Under the pieces are notes generated by a model that did no database searches, had not been told where the DNA came from, and saw only the letters and a program-made list of their open reading frames with translations. The position numbers were made by a program, and so were the translations under genes. A stretch of 64,000 bases of DNA from Vibrio sp. 14G-20. Lineage in GTDB: Bacteria; Pseudomonadota; Gammaproteobacteria; Enterobacterales; Vibrionaceae. The stretch spans positions 1 to 64,000 of the forward strand of contig NZ_JAPHPW010000009.1 in the NCBI RefSeq assembly GCF_026241515.1. Reading direction: 5' to 3'. Shown one piece after another: positions 1-7,643 of the stretch (position 1 is the stretch's first letter; each line of letters opens with the position of its first letter).

Positions 1-292
<292 letters not shown>

Positions 293-300
<8 letters not shown>

Positions 301-641
301 TGGGGCATAAACAAGTTAGAGAAACAGCACTAACCCACCCCACTTTCATAAAGAAAACCTTTAACACGTTAAGCCATGATTTATTGCACTTAAACGAGAT
401 CACGAACCATCTAACGATAAATCCAAAAGCCTCCATAGTGACTCTAAGCTCCCACCACCAACTGCATTCTCCCTCACACTGATCTATTTCCCTCTTTTCG
501 CAGTACAAGTTATTAATAATTCGATATAAATCGCTCTATTGTTTGAAATTGTTGTCTACAGTTTTATAGAGCTTGTCGCTTCGGTAGTTGCCACAAGTAA
601 CGACACCTTTTGATGGTAAGTTTTGGTTATAAGGAAAGGAA
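293..641. other. Intergenic region after the IS end
   Basis: Apart from the last bases of the insertion sequence, I see no gene here; short open frames on both strands have no start signals or family likeness. The sequence becomes A/T-rich from about 500, where the promoter of the downstream ABC operon would lie. A clear ribosome binding site, AAGGAAAGGAA, ends directly before the ATG at 642. Confidence 0.5.
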
Positions 642-1343
642 ATGGAAAGCCCAATTGTCACACTCACACATGCCAGCAAAAGCTTTGTTGATGGCAAAGA
701 TACCCATCACGTATTGGAAGGTGTCGACTTCGCTTTGGCAACAGGGGCAAGCGTGGCTTTGACAGGGGCGAGTGGCAGCGGAAAAAGTACTTTGCTGAAC
801 GTAATTGCGGGCTTCGAACCTCTTTCCGGTGGCGAGTTGTGGCTCGATGGCGAGAACACATCAAATTGGAAAGATCCACAATGGAGCCAATTCCGCCATC
901 AAAATTTGGGCGTTGTCTTTCAACAGTTCAACTTGTTAACCCCACTCAACGTAAAACAAAACATCGCGTTTCCTCTCCATTTAAATCAACAGAAGTGGAG
1001 CGACTGGTGCGATTATTTAGTTGACGCATTGGGCATCAGCGAGCTACTCGAAAGGCATGTATCCTCACTCTCTGGCGGTCAACAACAACGAGTTGCGATT
1101 GCTCGCGCGCTAGCCCACAAACCGAAACTGCTGCTTGCCGACGAACCCACAGGCAACCTCGACCACAAGGCTGGCATTGAGGTAATGAAGCTGCTGAGTG
1201 AAATCACCACACAAGGCAACACTGCGGTGCTTTTGGTTACCCACAGCCCAGAATGCGCCAGCTTTATGCAGACAAAATTGGTGTTAGATGATGGTTGTTT
1301 AAGGAACGCAAATCTGACCCCAAGAGCACAGCGTTGTGAGTAA
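642..1343 (+). CDS. ABC transporter ATP-binding protein, LolD/MacB type
   Basis: A 233-residue nucleotide-binding subunit of the lipoprotein-release/macrolide-export class of ABC systems. Visible motifs are Walker A GASGSGKST (about residues 42-50), the signature LSGGQQQR (about 143), Walker B with LLLADEPTGNLD (about 165-176) and a switch histidine in LVTHS. The DEPTGNLD form is typical of LolD, FtsE and MacB relatives. A strong AAGGAAAGGAA ribosome site precedes the ATG. Its last codons overlap the start of the FtsX-type permease at 1336, and a lipoprotein with an AttH/CrtC-like fold follows. The substrate is not known from sequence; export or extraction of a lipid-linked molecule is an inference from the permease class. 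Confidence 0.9.
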   Translation: MESPIVTLTHASKSFVDGKDTHHVLEGVDFALATGASVALTGASGSGKSTLLNVIAGFEPLSGGELWLDGENTSNWKDPQWSQFRHQNLGVVFQQFNLLTPLNVKQNIAFPLHLNQQKWSDWCDYLVDALGISELLERHVSSLSGGQQQRVAIARALAHKPKLLLADEPTGNLDHKAGIEVMKLLSEITTQGNTAVLLVTHSPECASFMQTKLVLDDGCLRNANLTPRAQRCE

Positions 1344-2991
1344 TCCAATGAAGCAAACTGGCTTCGCACAAAACCAGCTTACCCATACTAAACTGACGTT
1401 GAGTCTATTCGCGGCACACTATCGCCAATCGCCACTGCAAGCTGCAGCAATCCTGATTGGTATTGTGCTAGCGGTCACCTTGTTTGTTGCCGTGCAGGCC
1501 ATTAACCTTAATGCCAAGCGCAGCTACGCTGAATCGACCGAGCAACTTAGCGCCCAGGCGCAGAACCTTATCATTCCACCAGCAGGGCAAAACTATTTGC
1601 CGGAATCGCTTTACTTTAACTTAAGACAAAGTGGATTAAGCGCTACGCTGCCTGTGATTGAAGGGCGAATAAGAGATGAACAAGGCCGACGCTGGTCAGT
1701 TCAAGGCAGTGAGTTGATCGCCGCTCTCACTTCAAGATCTCGTCACGCTCGCGTCGACGAAAAAAGCAATACTCAAACCAAAGAACCAAACATTTCCCTG
1801 TTCGACAATGCCTTACCTTTGCCGCAACTCTTAGCGGGTGAACCCATTGTGATGATGAGCCAATCGCAACACCAGAACTTGGGAGGAATAGACGCACTCA
1901 CTTTGGATGAAGTGCTCACTCAAGTGGTAGTGCTACCAGATGAATGGCAGCTCGGTAGCCGAATGTTGATGGATATTGGGTTCGCTCAGCAACTGCTTAA
2001 CAAGCAAGGGGAACTGAGCTATATCGCTATTTTTGACACTAAGAGCGACACTAACAGCAATGCTCAGGATAAATGGCAAAGCCTTATTGGCGAGCAAGGG
2101 CAATGGATATCCAACAACCAAAGCACGGATCTCGGTTCAATTACCGATAGCTTTCACCTTAACCTCACCGCCATGAGTTTGTTGGCGTTTTTGGTTGGCC
2201 TATTCATCGCTTACAATGGTGTGAAGTACAGTTTGCTGAAGCGTAATCGGCTATTGGTGCAAATTCAACAAGCCGGCATTGCGCCAAGCATCGTGTTTTC
2301 AGCTCTGTTAGTCGAGCTGACTCTTTTAGTCACACTGGGCGCGTCGCTTGGTTTCATTCTCGGCATTCAACTCAGCCACTGGCTACATCCCACCGTCGCG
2401 ATAACGCTTGAGCAACTTTATGGTGCAACGCTGCTTCCCGGCACATGGCAGTTGAAATGGTTAGTGCAGGCACTGCTACTCACGCTGGCCGCAACGCTTG
2501 TCGCGTGTTGGCAGCACTTTAAACAGCGGGTGCGACAACCCCTCTCTTCCCATGGCGGTTTCTATCAAGCGCCGGAAGCGTCTAACGAAAATCAGCTGTT
2601 TGTTATCGGGGCAGTATTAACCATTGTCGCGTTAGCAGGGTTATGGCTGAGCGAACATCATCGCTTTACCATGGCATGGCTCGGTGTGTTAGTGGTGTCG
2701 ATTCCTTTGTATTTGCCCAAAACACTCAGCGTGCTAGCGAACTGGAGCGAAAAACGCACCCAATCGGGGTTAATACAATACCTATTTGCTGAGCTGCGTG
2801 AACTTATCTCCCCTCTGTCCCTTGCCATGATGGCGTTGCTTCTCGCTGTCACCGCCAATGTGGGAATGAACACCTTAGTCGGCAGCTTTGAATCCACGTT
2901 AAAGCAATGGCTTGAGCAGCGCTTACATGCCGATATTTACGTTAGCCCTGCCCAAGGTGAAATTGCCAATGTGGAACGTGCGTTAGAGTAG
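1336..2991 (+). CDS. ABC transporter permease, N-terminal part (ends at in-frame TAG)
   Basis: A 551-residue product as read. There is one membrane segment near residues 35-55 (IGIVLAVTLFVAVQAINL), then a periplasmic region to about 270. A first FtsX-type bundle follows, with segments around LLAFLVGLFIAYNGVKY, SALLVELTLLVTLGASLG and QALLLTLAATLVACW. Two helices lie near 420-470 and another around LAMMALLLAVTANVGMN. The second FtsX bundle lies beyond the stop. The start overlaps the ATPase gene by eight bases; an ATG two codons or so downstream (MKQTGF) is an alternative. If the stop is real, this fragment should not form a working transporter by itself. Confidence 0.7.
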   Translation: MSNPMKQTGFAQNQLTHTKLTLSLFAAHYRQSPLQAAAILIGIVLAVTLFVAVQAINLNAKRSYAESTEQLSAQAQNLIIPPAGQNYLPESLYFNLRQSGLSATLPVIEGRIRDEQGRRWSVQGSELIAALTSRSRHARVDEKSNTQTKEPNISLFDNALPLPQLLAGEPIVMMSQSQHQNLGGIDALTLDEVLTQVVVLPDEWQLGSRMLMDIGFAQQLLNKQGELSYIAIFDTKSDTNSNAQDKWQSLIGEQGQWISNNQSTDLGSITDSFHLNLTAMSLLAFLVGLFIAYNGVKYSLLKRNRLLVQIQQAGIAPSIVFSALLVELTLLVTLGASLGFILGIQLSHWLHPTVAITLEQLYGATLLPGTWQLKWLVQALLLTLAATLVACWQHFKQRVRQPLSSHGGFYQAPEASNENQLFVIGAVLTIVALAGLWLSEHHRFTMAWLGVLVVSIPLYLPKTLSVLANWSEKRTQSGLIQYLFAELRELISPLSLAMMALLLAVTANVGMNTLVGSFESTLKQWLEQRLHADIYVSPAQGEIANVERALE

Positions 2992-3882
2992 TTTGAAAAT
3001 GTTGAAACCGTTTATAAGCAATATTATGTCGACGATAACTTGCAGGGCTTACCGACTTTGCTCGGAACCAAAGACAAAGACACACTTGAGCAAACCATGG
3101 TGTTCCAATCTCACGTTGATGACTTCTGGTCACGCTTTTACCAAGGTGAATTAGTGGCGATCAGCGAGCCTACCGCGGTGAAGCTCGGATTATCATTGAA
3201 TAGCAAACTTGAACTTGATGCGTTCCAAGACAAAACACTCATCGTCGGCGCGATTTTTCATGATTACGGCTCACCGAATGGCGAAGTGTTACTTGCACCT
3301 GATTTATGGCTCGAAAGCGGATTTACTGACTTACCCACCAGCTTGGGAATCAAAGTATCTGGTGATCCACAAGTGGTTTCTGAACAGCTACGCCAACAAC
3401 TCAATCTGCACCCAAGTCAGCTTTACGATCAAGCACAGATCAAATCGATCGCTTTAGATATCTTCTCACAAACCTTTGCCATCACTCGGGCGCTTAATGG
3501 CGTCACTTTAATGGTGGCGGTGATTGGGTTGTTCTGCGCCTGTTTCATGTTGCTCGATGCACGCAAAGCCGCTATTGCAAGGTTGTATGCGCTAGGTGTG
3601 AGTCAGAAAAAATTGATGGCGATGGTGGTCGGGCAAATCGTTGTTCTGGTCGCCTTCACTCTGGTTATCGCTTTACCACTCGGCGCTATGGTCGGTTATG
3701 TGTTGACGGACATCGTTACCCTGCGCGCCTTTGGTTGGAGCCTAAATTACGTATGGAATTGGAGTGATGCACTCAGCATCTCAGCCATCACTATTTTAGT
3801 GGCTGTGATTGCGACCTTGATTCCACTGTGGCGTTTGGTCAGCAAACCCGTGGTATCCAGTTTACAGAGCGAGGTGTTGTGA
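2992..3882 (+). pseudogene. ABC transporter permease, C-terminal remnant
   Basis: This continues the permease frame after the TAG. It encodes the second periplasmic domain and the second FtsX bundle: ALNGVTLMVAVIGLFCACFML, MVVGQIVVLVAFTLVIALPL and ISAITILVAVIATLIPLW. The first possible restart is a TTG at 3040, with no convincing ribosome site in front of it, so separate translation is doubtful. The end overlaps the start of the lipoprotein gene in TGATG. Confidence 0.65.
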
Positions 3883-5015
3883 TGAATCGAGCAATAAGCG
3901 TTTTCGTTCTCACACTTGGCATCTTGCTCCTTTTAGGGTGCGACGAGTCCACTCAACCATCAGCTCAAAATATGGGTTCAATACTCGGTACTGAAACACA
4001 AACCGAGAATGAAACGGCAATCGATCAAGCGCAATTTTCTCCGGTAGTAAAAGGTATCGACATCACCTTCCCTGCCGATCATCAAGCACACCCTAGTTTT
4101 CGTCATGAATGGTGGTACTTAACCGCAAACTTAATTGATGAAGAAGGCAATATGTTAGGTGTGCAATGGACACAATTCCGCTTCGCGGCTGCACCACAGG
4201 AAAGTGGCAATGGCACTAAGGGAACTACGTGGCAAAGTCAGCAAATCTACATGGCACACAGCGCCGTCACCACTAAAGATAAGCACTACGCCGATGAAAA
4301 GTGGTCACGTGACCAAGCTGAACTGGCGGGTGTCAGCACTTCACCGTTTCGGGTCTATCTTGATGACTGGCAATGGAACTCTTCAAGCGATGATCTATTC
4401 CCCGCAACCTTGAACGCTAATTCAGATCAGTTTGGCTACTCGCTTAAGTTAACCAGCAACGCGCCTTATCAAAAGCAAGGCGAACAAGGCTACAGCACTA
4501 AAAGTAGCGATGACAAAGTGGCTTCCTACTACTACAGCCAACCATTCATTAATGTATCGGGCGAGGTAACTATTGATGGAGTAACCCATCTGGTTTCTGG
4601 TACAGGTTGGATAGACCGAGAATGGAGCTCTCAGTTTTTACTCGACTCGCAACAAGGTTGGGATTGGTTTGCGCTAAGGCTGAGTGATGAAACCAGTTTG
4701 GTCGTGTTCCAACTGCGAAACTCAGCAACAGGTGAAGCCAGTTATTCCCATGCAAGGTTAATGCAGCAAGATGGCTCTGGCATCGCGATTAAACAACAAG
4801 ATATCAGCTTAACCGCCACCAAAAAAACCGAGTTCGATGGGCGTGACTATCCAACAGAGTGGAAAATTACGATTCCGACGCAACAAATTAAACTGACCGT
4901 CTCGGCGCTTAATCCAAATGCGAAAATGCCACTGTCGGTTCCTTATTGGGAGGGGCCTATCTCAATTGAAGGTTCTCATTCTGGGTCTGGCTATATGGAA
5001 TTGACGGGGTATTAG
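3882..5015 (+). CDS. Lipoprotein with AttH/CrtC-like (lipocalin-like) fold
   Basis: A 377-residue predicted lipoprotein. I place the start at ATG 3882, which overlaps the permease stop, because it gives a clean lipoprotein signal MNRAISVFVLTLGILLLLGC with the lipobox LLLG-C near residue 20. The mature part carries HEWWYLTANL, near the start of the domain, and further Trp-rich motifs (GWIDREWSSQ, GWDWFALRL). These are typical of the AttH / hydroxyneurosporene-synthase-like superfamily, a double lipocalin-like fold thought to bind hydrophobic ligands. Translational overlap with the ABC permease suggests one functional unit. Enzyme activity should not be assumed. A strong terminator follows. Confidence 0.85.
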   Translation: MNRAISVFVLTLGILLLLGCDESTQPSAQNMGSILGTETQTENETAIDQAQFSPVVKGIDITFPADHQAHPSFRHEWWYLTANLIDEEGNMLGVQWTQFRFAAAPQESGNGTKGTTWQSQQIYMAHSAVTTKDKHYADEKWSRDQAELAGVSTSPFRVYLDDWQWNSSSDDLFPATLNANSDQFGYSLKLTSNAPYQKQGEQGYSTKSSDDKVASYYYSQPFINVSGEVTIDGVTHLVSGTGWIDREWSSQFLLDSQQGWDWFALRLSDETSLVVFQLRNSATGEASYSHARLMQQDGSGIAIKQQDISLTATKKTEFDGRDYPTEWKITIPTQQIKLTVSALNPNAKMPLSVPYWEGPISIEGSHSGSGYMELTGY

Positions 5016-5075
5016 AGCGTGCATTACTAACAACAAAGACATAGCGACAACCATCGATAAACCACCTTCTTCCAA

Positions 5076-5099
5076 AGCCTCCACCACGGAGGCTTTTTT
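5076..5099 (+). terminator. Rho-independent terminator after the ABC/AttH operon
   Basis: The stem AGCCTCC/GGAGGCT (5076-5082 and 5088-5094), with loop ACCAC, is followed by six T residues. It closes the ABC-permease-lipoprotein operon. Confidence 0.85.
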
Positions 5100-5206
5100 G
5101 CCATCCGTAATGTTCTATTTACCTTAACGCCTGTTGAATAATATCTAATTTAACCAAACGCTGAGCTCCCCTAAAATACCAATCAAATGGTTAGGAGAGA
5201 TAGAAC

Positions 5207-5416
5207 ATGATTAGCTCAGTACACAATGACGAACTCAATAGATACATAGAGAAACTAGACTTAAACCTTACTAAGGCTCAGGTTCGTGAACTTGGTTGGC
5301 AGCAAAGCAATGGAGGGGTAGGAAAAGAAAAAACAGTTTTAGGCTCGTGGTTTTTCTTTTCTTTCTTTGGCTTATGTACGTCTGCATGTCTTGCGCTGCT
5401 GATGTATATTTCATGA
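5207..5416 (+). CDS. Small hypothetical membrane protein
   Basis: A 69-residue ORF that I do not recognise. It has a good ribosome site (AGGAGAG about eight bases before the ATG). The N-terminal half is charged and helical (NDELNRYIEKLDLNLTKAQVRELGW). The C-terminal half is a single hydrophobic segment (SWFFFSFFGLCTSACLALLMYIS) that runs to the last residue. Its stop overlaps the ATG of the next small ORF in ATGA, suggesting coupled translation. It could instead be the first part of one protein broken by a frameshift. Confidence 0.5.
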   Translation: MISSVHNDELNRYIEKLDLNLTKAQVRELGWQQSNGGVGKEKTVLGSWFFFSFFGLCTSACLALLMYIS

Positions 5417-5595
5417 AGACAAACAAAACAATGACCACGTATAACCAGCATGGCATATTCAATTGGTTCGAGGTCGATGGAGAAACGTACATACTGTTCA
5501 AGGTGGGCAGCAACAGTACTCTATTGAACCAACACTATGAGGATGTCACCGAACAACAGAACGAAATATATGGGCTATTAGGTGTGATTCCATAA
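5413..5595 (+). CDS. Small hypothetical protein coupled to the upstream ORF
   Basis: A 60-residue ORF starting at ATG 5413, four bases inside the end of the upstream gene. The same frame is open further upstream to an ATG at 5296, but that start would lie inside the first ORF and lacks a ribosome site. The product is soluble-looking (GIFNWFEVDGETYILFKVGSNSTLL). I recognise no family. The two ORFs together would look like a membrane-anchored protein with a short extracytoplasmic domain, which is why a frameshift in a single gene is the main alternative. Confidence 0.4.
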   Translation: MKTNKTMTTYNQHGIFNWFEVDGETYILFKVGSNSTLLNQHYEDVTEQQNEIYGLLGVIP

Positions 5596-5630
5596 GCTAA
5601 TACTGCACGTATTCACTTATGGTCTATCTA

Positions 5631-5646
5631 TTCACTAACTAGTGAA
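5631..5646. repeat. Perfect short palindrome between convergent genes
   Basis: TTCACTA-AC-TAGTGAA has seven-base arms. It lies between the end of the small ORF pair and the end of the AraC-type gene. It could be a weak hairpin or a binding site; there is no strong T tract. Confidence 0.35.
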
Positions 5647-5676
5647 AACATCCGTTCTTTTGGCAACACGAGCAGG

Positions 5677-6465
5677 CTACAACAAACGGTTCTTATACTG
5701 TTCTGGCGTTTGGTTCGCATAACGTTTGAACATGGTAATAAATGGACTCGCTTGGTTATAACCCAATGTTAGAGCGACCTCTTTTACCGATTGGCCATTC
5801 CTCAACAAGTCCATTGAGTAGAGGTAGCGCACTCGCAGTCGCCACTCTGTAAAGCTCATTCCAAGCTCCGTCTGGCAGTGACGAGAAAGGGTTCTTTCCG
5901 TGGTGTGAACACGTTCAGCCCAATCTTTCAGTGTCACTTCATCGGTCGGGTTTTCTTCAACAGAAGCCAATATAGGCGCGAGGTACTTATTGTCGGTCGA
6001 AGGCAAGAAGTGGTGTTCAACCTCACGCTGCGCAAGTTGGTCAAGCAGTACCTGAACGAGCCTTTGATCTTGTTCTGTTTCCGCAACATTGATTCCACGC
6101 TCGCGAAAGTCATCGATAATAGAAGACACAATCGGCGTGATCTTTATAAGGCTGGTTTTATCTGGCAGATGTTGCGTGAGCTCTGGGGCGATATTTAGCG
6201 AACAGTAGTCCAAAGGCTTACGGTTATAACTGCAATGCATCACCCCGGCCGGTACCCAAATCGCTAAATGTGGTGGCGCTAGAAATCGGGTACTTTCCGC
6301 TTCCATCTCTAATATACCGCCACTGATCAATTGAACCTGTCCCCATGAGTGGCTATGAACTCGGGTCTCAGTGTTCGAAAGAAATGCTTCAAAATTCATA
6401 AATACGTTGGATGGTGCCTTATCAATTGATAAGGATGGGTGAAGATTTCTGGAGTGTTTTTTCAA
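5677..6465 (-). CDS. AraC-family transcriptional regulator with cupin N-terminus
   Basis: A 262-residue regulator. The N-terminal part (about 20-110) looks like a cupin sensor (VHSHSWGQVQLISGGILEME, APPHLAIWVPAGVMHC). The C-terminal 100 residues are the double helix-turn-helix of the AraC/XylS family (LKDWAERVHTTERTLSRHCQTE and VKEVALTLGYNQASPFITMFKRY). It is transcribed divergently from a DMT-family exporter with about 100 bases between the starts, so control of that exporter is the natural inference. The inducer is unknown. A palindrome at 6502-6515 in the shared region is a possible operator. Confidence 0.9.
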   Translation of the reverse strand: MKKHSRNLHPSLSIDKAPSNVFMNFEAFLSNTETRVHSHSWGQVQLISGGILEMEAESTRFLAPPHLAIWVPAGVMHCSYNRKPLDYCSLNIAPELTQHLPDKTSLIKITPIVSSIIDDFRERGINVAETEQDQRLVQVLLDQLAQREVEHHFLPSTDNKYLAPILASVEENPTDEVTLKDWAERVHTTERTLSRHCQTELGMSFTEWRLRVRYLYSMDLLRNGQSVKEVALTLGYNQASPFITMFKRYANQTPEQYKNRLL

Positions 6466-6501
6466 ACTTGTCTTCCTATCGCGCCTGATGTCTTTCTAAA
6501 G

Positions 6502-6515
6502 ATACTTGTAAGTAT
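6502..6515. promoter_or_regulatory. Palindrome between araC-type gene and DMT exporter
   Basis: ATACTT-GT-AAGTAT has perfect six-base arms in the 98-base divergent intergenic region. Its position fits an operator for the adjacent regulator, but AraC proteins often bind direct repeats, so this is a weak call. Confidence 0.35.
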
Positions 6516-6563
6516 AACGACCTGTCAAACTAGCCGCATCAACTCATTTGCGACGGAATTTAC

Positions 6564-7457
6564 ATGCATTACCTCTTACCATTTTTTACAGTCTGTATCT
6601 GGGGCGCCAATGCAATCGTCAACAAGCTTGCTGCAAGCACCATAGAACCTAGTGCGATGAGTTTTTACCGCTGGTTTTTTGCGATGTTAATTCTCACGCC
6701 TTTCTGTATTCGCCCAGTGATGAAGCAGTGGGCTGTCATTAAGCCAAACTTATCTAAATTAGCGTTCCTCGGCTTTTTGGGCATGGTGTTGAACCAATCT
6801 CTAGGTTACTACGCAGGCTTAACCACAACCGCTTCCAACATGGCATTGATCACGTCTTTAGTACCATTGATCAGTGTGTTTCTAAGCGTTCCTTTGTTAC
6901 ACAAGTCCATTTCTAGTTTGAGTATTGTGGGTGGCGTGTTGTCACTGTCAGGCTTAGCTCTGATGTTGGGTAAAGGCGATCCTTTGTTCTTCATGCATCA
7001 AGAATTGACTCAAGGCGATGGCTATATGCTAATTGCGGCCTTTGTTTATGCTTCGTACTGTGTGCTACTGAAACGCTGGAAAATGCCAATCAGTAGCTGG
7101 GTGGTGATTTACATTCAGGGGCTGTTTGCTGTCGCGATGCTTACGCCACTTTGGCTTACCAGCGAACAGCTTTTACCACCGCAACAAGCGATCCCATTGA
7201 TAGCTTACGCCGCGGTTGCCGCTTCAATTTTAGCACCTTGGATGTGGGTGAAAGCGATTGATACCATTGGTGCGGATTCAAGTGCGATGTTTATGAACTT
7301 GATGCCAGTTATCGCAATTGTATTAGCTTCCACTTGGCTAGGCGAAGAGATTAATCAGTTCCACATCATTGGTGGTGTGATGGTAATTTCAGGCGTGATC
7401 CTTGCACAAATCAAAAGAAAACCAAGGCTGGAAGCGCCACTACCTCAACAAAGTTAG
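6564..7457 (+). CDS. EamA/DMT-family inner-membrane transporter
   Basis: A 297-residue drug/metabolite transporter with about ten membrane segments in two EamA repeats. The first runs roughly over residues 5-135 and the second over 145-285, starting at GYMLIAAFVYASYCVLLKRWK. The start MHYLLPFFTVCIWGANAIVNKLA is typical of the family. It is divergent from the AraC/cupin regulator, and members with this arrangement are usually metabolite or amino-acid exporters. The substrate cannot be read from sequence. A strong terminator follows at 7503. Confidence 0.9.
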   Translation: MHYLLPFFTVCIWGANAIVNKLAASTIEPSAMSFYRWFFAMLILTPFCIRPVMKQWAVIKPNLSKLAFLGFLGMVLNQSLGYYAGLTTTASNMALITSLVPLISVFLSVPLLHKSISSLSIVGGVLSLSGLALMLGKGDPLFFMHQELTQGDGYMLIAAFVYASYCVLLKRWKMPISSWVVIYIQGLFAVAMLTPLWLTSEQLLPPQQAIPLIAYAAVAASILAPWMWVKAIDTIGADSSAMFMNLMPVIAIVLASTWLGEEINQFHIIGGVMVISGVILAQIKRKPRLEAPLPQQS

Positions 7458-7502
7458 GTCAGTCCCTTACATTAAGCTGCCTACATACAAGTTCCATTTA
7501 AG

Positions 7503-7530
7503 AATGCCTGCGTTACTCCGCAGGCATTTT
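7503..7530 (+). terminator. Rho-independent terminator after DMT transporter
   Basis: The ten-base stem AATGCCTGCG/CGCAGGCATT with loop TTACTC is followed by TTTT and a further T-rich run. Confidence 0.8.
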
Positions 7531-7643
7531 CGTTTTGTTCACACCGCTTTCAAATTTCGTTAATGCACAATTGCTGTGTTGCAACCTGTGGCCGACTCAT
7601 GTTTAATGCATTGAGTACTGTTTAAATTGTAAAAGGAATTACA

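Larger units (their letters stand above)
1336..3882 (+). pseudogene. FtsX-type ABC permease interrupted by an in-frame TAG
   Basis: The frame starting with GTG at 1336 and the frame ending with TGA at 3880-3882 are the same frame, separated only by TAG at 2989-2991. Without that codon the product would be about 848 residues, a normal size for a two-halved FtsX/MacB-like permease. The residues on either side, VERALE before and FENVETVYKQYY after, read through smoothly, so a single CAG/CAA-to-TAG change is the simplest explanation. It may be a real nonsense mutation, a sequencing error or a suppressed codon. Confidence 0.8.
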
